From the NCBI GenBank assembly GCA_038227745.1, contig JBBRPS010000177.1:1-14456 (forward strand): a stretch of 14,456 bases of DNA. Direction: 5' to 3'. Numbering within the stretch: the stretch's first letter is position 1; every line of letters starts with the position of its first letter. This DNA is from DASPXY01 sp038227745 (lineage in GTDB: Bacteria > Planctomycetota > Planctomycetia > Gemmatales > Gemmataceae). This document shows, in pieces, positions 1-5,620 of this stretch. Both the position numbers and the translations under genes were made by a program. The notes below the pieces were generated by a model. The model ran no database searches, was not told the origin of the DNA, and worked only from the letters and a program-made list of their open reading frames with translations.

Positions 1-31
1 CACCACCCAGGGAAAACCGCCAATTTGGCAT

Positions 32-62
32 GCGCCGACTTTTCGGCGCTCCCTAATTAGGG
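32..62. other. Hairpin followed by a 12-bp palindrome, possible terminator region
   Basis: Bases 32-38 (GCGCCGA) pair perfectly with 43-49 (TCGGCGC) around a 4-base loop. Directly after it, 51-62 reads CCCTAATTAGGG, a perfect palindrome. The pair could end transcription of a gene lying to the left of the window or bind a dimeric regulator. There is no clear T-run, so terminator function is a guess. Local GC (34 of 60 in the first line, hand count) is well below the rest of the window. Confidence 0.3.
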
Positions 63-99
63 GCATCTCAGGTCGCTTTCGGGAGAGGTTAACATTCGT

Positions 100-180
100 T
101 TTGTACACTTGGACTGCCAACATGGCAGCTCCCAATCCCTGAGATTAACGCCTGTTCACAAGACGCCGATAGTGTACAAA
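100..180. repeat. 81-bp element bounded by 10-bp perfect inverted repeats
   Basis: TTTGTACACT at 100-109 and its exact reverse complement AGTGTACAAA at 171-180 bound a short non-coding stretch. That stretch also holds a small hairpin (CTGCCA 114-119, TGGCAG 123-128). The right end lies immediately before the point where similarity to RND pumps begins. The layout resembles a miniature inverted-repeat element or the remains of an insertion sequence. I do not recognise the family, and no target-site duplication could be confirmed. Confidence 0.45.
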
Positions 181-192
181 TGCTTGGAAAAC

Positions 193-375
193 ATGCGAAA
201 GTCCAGGCTGGGAACGGCAGTGTTCGCCGGCATGCTGGGCGTGACCCTGTTCGGCATCTTCCTCACGCCCGTGTTCTACTACGTGATTCAGTGGTTCACC
301 GACCGGCGTGCGGCCGCGGTGGGGATAGCGCCGTCCGCCAACGGTGCGCCCGCGGCGGAACATCACATCCGCTGA
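193..375 (+). pseudogene. 3' remnant of an RND (HAE1/AcrB-type) efflux pump gene
   Basis: The frame encodes about 60 residues that look like the extreme C-terminus of an AcrB-type inner-membrane pump. LGTAVFAGMLGVTLFGIFLTP corresponds in sense to the last membrane helix region, followed by VFYYVIQWFTDRR and a short hydrophilic tail. Intact family members are about 1030-1100 residues, so over 90% is missing. The same frame stays open upstream to a stop at 58-60, but residues before about 193 show no pump similarity. The ATG at 193 is an internal methionine of the ancestral gene, and no good Shine-Dalgarno precedes it. The break coincides with the inverted-repeat element ending at 180. It is most likely dead. 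Expression as a one-helix peptide cannot be excluded. Confidence 0.65.
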
Positions 376-421
376 CGGTTCGGTTGCTCCTGTCTTGTTT
401 CTCCTCCTTGTCGTCGCGGAC

Positions 422-448
422 GCCGGAAGGGATTGTGTTCCTTTCGGC
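422..448. terminator. Hairpin between convergent genes, possible bidirectional terminator
   Basis: GCCGGAAGG (422-430) pairs with CCTTTCGGC (440-448): nine pairs including one G-U wobble, with a 9-base loop. It lies just past the stop of the minus-strand aldolase (454) and 47 bases past the pump remnant, where a shared terminator would be expected. No T-run follows on either strand, so an intrinsic terminator is only a suggestion. Confidence 0.35.
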
Positions 449-453
449 TCCGG

Positions 454-1242
454 CTACCGCGCGTCGCCCAGGGCGGAGCGGAGCGCGGCCAGATTCGGGA
501 CGACCTGCTGGCCGAACGTCGTGATCTCCGCGCCGTGCATGATCAGGTTGCCGCCCGCATGTACCCAGGCGATTTCTTGCTCGAGCCCCGGCCACATGTG
601 GACGCCAGCGCCCACCTGGTGCGCCCGCGCCTTCTGGAAGACCGTCCGCACCGCCTCGGCAAAGTACGGGTGGTTGTACTCCTCCGGGATGCCCAGGCTG
701 CACGACAGGTCGTGAGGACCGATCAGGACGGCATCGACTCCCGGCACGGCGAGGAGGTCGTCCAGGTTGTGGAGGGCGGGCACGCTTTCGATGGTGAGGA
801 TGAGAAGCGTGTCCTGGTTGCGTTCCTCGAGGTAGCTCCGCAATTTGGGCTCCAGCGTGCCGGGGTCGCGCAGGGCCTCTTGCAACCGCTGTCCCTTGAT
901 CGGCCCCCACCGTGCGGCGCCCGCCAGGGCGCGGACCTGCTCCACGGTCTCGATGTACGGGCCAATGATCCCGCCGCCGCCCCCGCCCTCGAGGACCTTC
1001 GCGGCTTCGTAGGCATCGGGACTGGGAAGGCGAACGACCGGGGGGATGTTCAGCGCCTTGAAGATATGGCACATCCACGCCAGGGTTTCGCGCCCCAGCG
1101 GCGTGTGTTCGGTGTCGATGAACACGAAATCTGCCCGCGCTTCATCGACCACATCCGGCAAGTGCGGCCCAGGAGCGAGCAGTGCCGTGGCGTAGACGGG
1201 CCGGCCCTGGTGCAGTGCGGCGCGGATTTCTCGTCCTCTCAT
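454..1242 (-). CDS. HpcH/HpaI family class II aldolase
   Basis: This 262-residue protein has the full set of HpcH/HpaI family motifs. These are metal-dependent (beta/alpha)8-barrel enzymes that cleave or form 2-keto-3-deoxy or 4-hydroxy-2-oxo acids into pyruvate plus an aldehyde. DTEHTPLG carries the catalytic-type histidine (H46), VVRLP gives the pyruvate-binding arginine (R71), and LTIES (E152) with IGPHDLS (D178) supply the two metal ligands. The length is normal for the family. A run of six glycines (86-91) precedes IIGPYIETVEQ, where relatives usually have a mixed Gly/Ala stretch. The ATG at 1242 has only a weak GAGAG upstream. The gene stands alone, convergent with the pump remnant and divergent from the DUF433 gene, so context does not identify the substrate. 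RhmA-like 2-keto-3-deoxyrhamnonate or GarL-like ketodeoxyglucarate activity are both plausible. Family assignment is firm, substrate unknown. Confidence 0.9.
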   Translation of the reverse strand: MRGREIRAALHQGRPVYATALLAPGPHLPDVVDEARADFVFIDTEHTPLGRETLAWMCHIFKALNIPPVVRLPSPDAYEAAKVLEGGGGGGIIGPYIETVEQVRALAGAARWGPIKGQRLQEALRDPGTLEPKLRSYLEERNQDTLLILTIESVPALHNLDDLLAVPGVDAVLIGPHDLSCSLGIPEEYNHPYFAEAVRTVFQKARAHQVGAGVHMWPGLEQEIAWVHAGGNLIMHGAEITTFGQQVVPNLAALRSALGDAR

Positions 1243-1463
1243 GGGGGTAGGCTCTCGCTTGCTTCGGATCCCGATCCAGACGCCGGGGCATTATCCGGCT
1301 GCGCGCCCCCGCACGCAAGCGCGTCTGGCTGGGCCTCAAGGGCGGAAAAGGAAGGGTCTCGACCGCCGTTCCCGCCGCCCTTCCCCGTTCCGCCCCCGCG
1401 TTATCTCCGATCCGCGAGGGTTGCGCGAGGTCGCGTTGGCAAAGCCCCTCGCCCGGCTGTATC
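1243..1463. other. Divergent intergenic region between aldolase and DUF433 genes
   Basis: This 221-bp gap must hold the aldolase promoter (minus) and the DUF433 promoter (plus). Apart from the plus-strand promoter-like pair at its right edge (1436-1465), no convincing site or repeat was seen. Confidence 0.5.
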
Positions 1464-1465
1464 AT
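1436..1465 (+). promoter_or_regulatory. Sigma70-like promoter abutting the DUF433 start codon
   Basis: TTGGCA (1436-1441) and TATCAT (1460-1465) are separated by 18 bases. Transcription would start about 7 bases past the -10 box, near 1472-1473, which is exactly the second in-frame ATG. The first ATG (1464) overlaps the -10 box and so would not be transcribed. This suggests a leaderless mRNA and favours the 1473 start. It rests on sequence match only. Confidence 0.35.
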
Positions 1466-1472
1466 GCAGGGC

Positions 1473-1664
1473 ATGGAAACTCAGACGTCGTCCAGTACCG
1501 CTCAACCTACCACCGCGAGCGTTGAGCACATCGAGATCACGCCTGGCGTGTGCGCAGGGAAGCCGCGCATCAAGGGCCACCGGATCAAGGTGCAGCACGT
1601 CGCCGTCTGGCACGGGCGCCTGGGGATGACCGCAGACGAGATCGTCTCCCAGCACCCCGGCTAA
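1473..1664 (+). pseudogene. DUF433 antitoxin-family gene, 3'-truncated
   Basis: The 63-residue product has the DUF433 signature: HIEITPGVCAGKPRIKGHRI, then the helix VQHVAVWHGRLGMTADEIVSQHPG. DUF433 proteins are small DNA-binding antitoxin-like proteins, often paired with a PIN-like (DUF5615) toxin. Full-length relatives continue after the HPG region with an LTLADVHAALAYY-type helix and a charged tail of about 30-40 residues. Here a TAA follows HPG at once, and one base later the stop codon of the convergent sigma-WD40 gene begins. No toxin partner follows. An alternative ATG at 1464 would add three residues, but it sits inside the putative -10 box. The gene was probably cut by a rearrangement at about 1660. 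A functional shortened protein is possible but less likely, since part of the fold is missing. Confidence 0.65.
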
Positions 1665-1665
1665 C

Positions 1666-4600
1666 TCACCGGGCCGGGCGTCGTTCCGCCAGCCGCCGGA
1701 GGGCGGCGCGGGCTTCCCGGACCACCTGGGGATTGGCCGCCCCCGCCGCCGCCGCTTGCAGTACGCGCCGCGACTCCCGGCTGCCGATGTGCTCCAGCGC
1801 CTCGATGGCCCGCACCGCCCGGACTGCCTCTCTGCCGCGCCTCTCCAGCAGCCGCGTCAGGCGCCGCCGTACTTCCAGCGTCGGGTTGCTCTCCAGGGTC
1901 CGGCGAAGCGCTCGCTCCGCCGCCTCGCCCATCGCCGCCAGGGCCCCGGCGGCCTTCTCGCGCACGGCCGACCGTTTGCTATCGAGCTCGGCGACCAGCC
2001 GGGCAACCCGTTCCGGGTCGGCCGGGGCCACGGGCCGCAACCGCGTTTTCAGGAAGGGCACGCTTTGCTCCGGGGCGCCCGTCAGCGCCCAGACGGCTCG
2101 GTGCCCTTGCGGGGCGTCGCCGCCCAGGTCGGACCAGAGCCCTTCCAACTGCCCCAGGGTCAGCCCGGCCGTCTTCGCCCCGCCCCCCGCTCGGCCGGCC
2201 AGGTCCCAGAGTAAGATGGTCGAATCGCCTCCGCCGGAAGCCAGGGTGCGGCCGTCAGGGGACAGGGCCAGCGACCAGACCGACCCCTGGGGCTCATCGA
2301 TCCGGCGGGCCTCCTGGCCGGTAGACATTTCCCAGAGGTGAATCGTGCCTATGTCTTCGGTGTCTCCGTCGTCCCGGCGGCGGCCCTCCAGCACCGCGCC
2401 GATGACGACCCGGCCGCTGCGGGAGAAGGCCAGCGCCAGGAGATTGCCTTGCCCGCCGAACCGCCCCAGCTCCTTGCCGGCGGCGGTGTCCCAGACGCGG
2501 ACGGCGTCGTCGCTGGCGGAGGCCAGCGCCCCACCGTCCGGCGAGAACACCAGAAGGCGGACGCGGTCTTGCCGGCTCTCCCAGCGGCGCACCTCCTTCG
2601 CCGCGGCGACGTCCCACAGGCGAAGGGTCTGGTCGTCCCCCGCGAACGCCAGCCACCTGCTCCCCGGCGAGAAGGCGACCGGCGAAACCTCGGGGTGACG
2701 CTGCTGTCCTTGCAGGCGGCCCAGCGCCTTGGCCGTCGCGGCGGCCCACAGTCGAATCCCGTCCTTGCCCGCCGAGGCCAGGAGCTTGCCGTCGGGCGAA
2801 AACTTGAGCCAGCGCACGCGCTCCGTGTGCCCGTGCAGCGCACCCACGCGCTTGCCCGTAACGGTGTCCCACAGGCGGATGACGGGATCCCACCGGTTCT
2901 CCGCCATGAGGTACGCCACCTGGGCCAGCACCTTGCCGTCGGGGGAGAGGTCCACGCTGCTCCACGCTTCCATGCCGGCAAACCCGAGCGGCCCACGGAA
3001 CAACTCGCCGCGCTCCCTGCCCGTGGCCGGGTCCCACGCCAGGACTTTCCGGTCCCGGCCGTACGAGAACAGCGTCTTGCCGTCCGGTGCGAACTGGAGC
3101 GAGTGGAGCGGGCCGGTGTGGGCCGCCGCCGCCTTGATCTCCTGGCCCGTGGCGGGATCCCACAGGCGGATGCACGTGCCCCCCGTAGCGAGCACCTTGC
3201 CGTCCGGCGCGAACGCCAGGGGGCCGGCCCCAGGCGCGGGCGTCTCCCACCGCCGGAGCTCCTTCCCCGTGTCCGCCTCCCAGCAGCGGACCGCCCCGCC
3301 AATCGCCGCCGTGGCCAGCAGCTTCCCGTCCGGCGAAAAGGCAACGCTGAACACCTCCCCCTCGTGTCCCTTCAGCCGGCGCAGCGGCTTGCCCGTCGCC
3401 GCCTCCCAAAGCCGTGCCTCACCGTCTTCCCCGGCCGAGGCCAGGACCTTGCCGCCCGGCGCGAAGGCGACGACGGAGACGGCCTTGTCGTGCCCCCGCA
3501 GCCCGCGCACCTCCTCCCCCGTCGCCACGTCCCAGAGGCAGACCGTCCCGTCGGCATGGCCCGAAGCCAGCAGCTTGCCGCCCGGCGCGAAGGCGACCGA
3601 CGACACCCCGCCGCGCCCCTCCAGCCGGCGCAGCTCCTTGCCCGTGGCGGCGTCCCAGAGGATCACGCTCGGCCCACGCCGCACGAAGTTCCCGGCGGCG
3701 ACGGTCCGGCCGTCCGGCGCGAAGGCGACGGCGTCGGGCTCGATGCCGGCGGGCCTCTCCAGCCGGCGTACCTCTTTCCCCGTGGCGACGTCGATCACGC
3801 TGAGACTGTCGCCGGTGAACAGGAGCTTGCCATCGGGCGAAAACGCCAGGGACGACACACTGCGCGGGACCGAGAGGCGGTGCCGCGGCCGGCCGGTGGC
3901 CGCGTCCCACAGACACACCCCGAAGCCGAGGCGGCCCCCCGAGGCCAGGACCTTGCCGTCGGGTGCGAACGCGACCGCGTTGACAAGGAAGCCGTGTCGG
4001 AAGCGCACCGTCCCCAGGCGGGCCACAGCCCCCTGGGGCAGCGGGTCGCCGTACCGGTCGGCCGGGACAGGGGCGGGCGTCTTCGCCGTGCCGCCCTCGG
4101 CCGCCGGCCCCTGGGCCGCCTCCGCCCCGACCGGCGGGGACTTCGCCGCCACGCCGTGGCGGGCGGCCAGACCCGCGCCCCCGGCGGCGAGGGCAAGTAC
4201 CAGCAGCGCGGCGATCAGCTGGCCCTTCATCCCGAGCGCTCCCTTCATGGCGTCCTCCGCCAGGGCGACTGCCGGCGCCGAGAGGCCCGCGGCCGCCGCC
4301 TCGCCGACGGCCACGCGCGCCGCCGCTTTCACGGTCTGGAGGGTCAGAAGAGCAGTCACCGGCGCCGCGGCCGCCTTCTCGCAAAGGGCGGTGGCCAGCG
4401 CGCCGGTGGACAGGGTCAGGCCGCGTCGGGCCAGTTGCTGCCGGAGCAGTTCCCGGCCCCGGGTGAGCCGGCCGGCGAGTGAGCTCTTCGGCCAACCGAG
4501 TTCCCGGGCGGCCTCGTCGTAACTCTTGCCCTCGAAGTAGCAGAGCACGACCGGGGCGCGGCACTGCTCCGGCAGACGGCCGACCTCCTCGTCCAGAACG

Positions 4601-5019
4601 GAGCGGAGTTCCCGCCACATCAGGTCAGCGAGCGGTTCCGTGCGTGCCATGTCTGCCGACCGCCTTTCCCGGTGGCGCCGCGCCGCCGCCTGGGCCTTCG
4701 CCCTCGCCGCGATGCGCCGGGCCACGCCGTACAGCCAGCTCCCCAGCGACCCCTTTCGCCGGATCGAGGCCGCCCGGCGGACGAGGACCAGGAAGGTCGC
4801 CTGAAAGCAGTCTTCGGCCGCGTGGGCATCGCCGAGCACGCGCAGGCAGACCCTGAGGACCATGGGGCCGTGCCGCTGCACGAGGACAGCGAAGGCGGCC
4901 TCCTCCCGGTGAGTCAGGAAGCGTTCCAGCAGTTCGCCGTCGGTCAGGTCACGCGCCCCCTGGGCCGCACATGACTTGCGCAGGTAGTGGAGCACGTCCC
5001 TGAGGGTTGGCGGGGGCAT
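1666..5019 (-). CDS. ECF sigma factor fused to membrane segment, double WD40 propeller and helical C-terminus
   Basis: The 1117-residue product begins with an ECF sigma factor. Region 2 lies at about residues 28-105, including EDCFQATFLVLVRR (69-82) and GSLGSWLYGVARR (90-102). Region 4 lies at about 138-200, with LPEQCRAPVVLCYFEGKSYDEAA and a helix-turn-helix ending RLTRGRELLRQQL. An Ala-rich linker leads to a single hydrophobic segment (about 265-287) and a Pro/Ala stretch. Fourteen WD40-type blades follow (about 345-940; closing W-D/E pairs at 371, 455, 496, 538, 580, 620, 662, 717, 802, 843, 896 and 938, with degenerate ones at 410 and 758). An alpha-helical HEAT-like tail (950-1117) ends the protein. 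GGAG lies 8 bases before the ATG. Planctomycetes carry many such ECF-WD40 fusions, thought to be membrane-tethered regulators sensing through the propeller. No separate anti-sigma gene is adjacent, and the signal and target genes are unknown. Confidence 0.92.
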   Translation of the reverse strand: MPPPTLRDVLHYLRKSCAAQGARDLTDGELLERFLTHREEAAFAVLVQRHGPMVLRVCLRVLGDAHAAEDCFQATFLVLVRRAASIRRKGSLGSWLYGVARRIAARAKAQAAARRHRERRSADMARTEPLADLMWRELRSVLDEEVGRLPEQCRAPVVLCYFEGKSYDEAARELGWPKSSLAGRLTRGRELLRQQLARRGLTLSTGALATALCEKAAAAPVTALLTLQTVKAAARVAVGEAAAAGLSAPAVALAEDAMKGALGMKGQLIAALLVLALAAGGAGLAARHGVAAKSPPVGAEAAQGPAAEGGTAKTPAPVPADRYGDPLPQGAVARLGTVRFRHGFLVNAVAFAPDGKVLASGGRLGFGVCLWDAATGRPRHRLSVPRSVSSLAFSPDGKLLFTGDSLSVIDVATGKEVRRLERPAGIEPDAVAFAPDGRTVAAGNFVRRGPSVILWDAATGKELRRLEGRGGVSSVAFAPGGKLLASGHADGTVCLWDVATGEEVRGLRGHDKAVSVVAFAPGGKVLASAGEDGEARLWEAATGKPLRRLKGHEGEVFSVAFSPDGKLLATAAIGGAVRCWEADTGKELRRWETPAPGAGPLAFAPDGKVLATGGTCIRLWDPATGQEIKAAAAHTGPLHSLQFAPDGKTLFSYGRDRKVLAWDPATGRERGELFRGPLGFAGMEAWSSVDLSPDGKVLAQVAYLMAENRWDPVIRLWDTVTGKRVGALHGHTERVRWLKFSPDGKLLASAGKDGIRLWAAATAKALGRLQGQQRHPEVSPVAFSPGSRWLAFAGDDQTLRLWDVAAAKEVRRWESRQDRVRLLVFSPDGGALASASDDAVRVWDTAAGKELGRFGGQGNLLALAFSRSGRVVIGAVLEGRRRDDGDTEDIGTIHLWEMSTGQEARRIDEPQGSVWSLALSPDGRTLASGGGDSTILLWDLAGRAGGGAKTAGLTLGQLEGLWSDLGGDAPQGHRAVWALTGAPEQSVPFLKTRLRPVAPADPERVARLVAELDSKRSAVREKAAGALAAMGEAAERALRRTLESNPTLEVRRRLTRLLERRGREAVRAVRAIEALEHIGSRESRRVLQAAAAGAANPQVVREARAALRRLAERRPAR
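2200..3987 (-). repeat. Imperfect tandem repeat array encoding 14 WD40 blades
   Basis: A period of about 120-135 bp recurs across the middle of the sigma-WD40 gene. Each unit encodes a variant of VAFSPDGKLLAS ... LWDAATGKELRRL. Two units depart from the closing W-D/E: the second (VIDVATG, residue 410) and the tenth (LWAAATAK, residue 758). The fourth and fifth units carry PGGK in place of PDGK. The DNA similarity between units is high enough to permit slippage or recombination. Confidence 0.85.
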
Positions 5020-5101
5020 GTCTGTGTCTCCGTAGGAGGCTTTCCCCCTTTATAGTGCAGCCAGGACGGTGTTCGTGCGAGAAAGTGCCGCCTCGGGACC
5101 C

Positions 5102-5224
5102 GGTGGGGACCGTCGGCTGATGGGTCAGCTGCTCCTCGATCGCGGCGATAAGGGTGCGCCGGTCGCGGGCGGAGAAACCCTTGAGGTGGCGCTCGGCATC
5201 TTCTGAAAACCGGACCTCGAACAT
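5102..5224 (-). pseudogene. RelE/ParE-family toxin gene, N-terminal fragment
   Basis: From an ATG at 5224 with a strong Shine-Dalgarno (GGAGGGG at 5236-5230, 5 bases before the start), the frame encodes MFEVRFSEDAERHLKGFSAR, a helix RRTLIAAIEEQL, then THQPTVPT. This matches the first 41 or so residues of a RelE/ParE subfamily that normally continues RNRKPLRPNP and WELRxGxLRVYYxV, the part carrying the catalytic core. Here that sequence is replaced after residue 41 (position about 5102) by unrelated residues. The frame runs on to 4949 through the start region of the sigma-WD40 gene, giving a 91-residue hybrid with no toxin core. No antitoxin gene is visible upstream. The family call on the preserved half is good. 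Toxic activity is not expected. Confidence 0.6.
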
Positions 5225-5620
5225 CGTCGCCCCTCCGAAACCCGCCCGTCCGCAACTGCCGGCATAGGGCGAGGTATTTCTCAGCGCGCACGCCTCGAAC
5301 AGGAGCACGGGCCGGGGGGAGGCCTTTCGACCGGGGCACCGCCCTGGCCCGCTCCCGTGGCCGCTCGGCGCCGCCTCTATAAGATACACGCGACCTCCCC
5401 GCTCCGCGCCGCCCGGCGTGCCGTGAATAACCGGCCGTTGGGCTACGTCGAGCAGAGGGCAGCCCAGCGGCGGGAAACCCCACGCCCGCCGGTTTTCCGT
5501 TGGACCCACCGCGAACCTGCGCGACACTCGATCCGGGGCCGCCCCGGACGGATACGCCGAACTCTCTCCCGCCGCCCCGGACCTGGCCCACCGCGAGGTT
5601 ACACCCCAGAGGGATCCCCT
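5225..5620. other. Non-coding region upstream of the prenyl synthetase gene
   Basis: This stretch of nearly 400 bp separates the RelE fragment (minus) from the DUF116-prenyl synthetase gene (plus). Both strands stay open here, but the translations are low-complexity Arg/Pro/Gly sequences without recognisable domains, as expected from GC-rich DNA. It contains the toxin Shine-Dalgarno at its left edge, an AT-rich TATAAGATACAC at 5378-5389 that could be a -10 box for either direction (no good -35 found), and a stem-loop at 5434-5471. The expected antitoxin partner of RelE is not here. Confidence 0.5.
5434..5471 (+). promoter_or_regulatory. Stem-loop in the 5' leader of the prenyl synthetase gene
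   Basis: GCCGTTGGGCT (5434-5444) pairs with AGCCCAGCGGC (5461-5471): 11 pairs with one wobble and a 16-base loop. It lies 150 bases before the GTG start at 5621. It could be a leader RNA structure or a weak terminator of an upstream transcript. I do not recognise a riboswitch class. Confidence 0.3.

Noticed and set aside
433..1629. 398-codon plus-strand open frame opposite the aldolase
   Set aside because: The minus-strand aldolase has all family motifs; the plus-strand translation has none and runs into unrelated sequence.
2200..3987. Regularly spaced repeats that might suggest a CRISPR array
   Set aside because: The repeats are long, degenerate, in one reading frame and encode WD40 blades. 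There are no short identical repeats with unique spacers.
2338..4482. 714-codon plus-strand open frame opposite the sigma-WD40 gene
   Set aside because: It mirrors the WD40 repeats (recurrent PAxxLLPRG and AVRREGD strings) and has no domain of its own; the minus-strand gene explains the sequence.
5357..5620. 88-codon N-terminal extension of the prenyl synthetase frame
   Set aside because: It is Arg/Pro-rich without homology, and the GTG at 5621 has a good Shine-Dalgarno. The upstream frame is open by GC bias.
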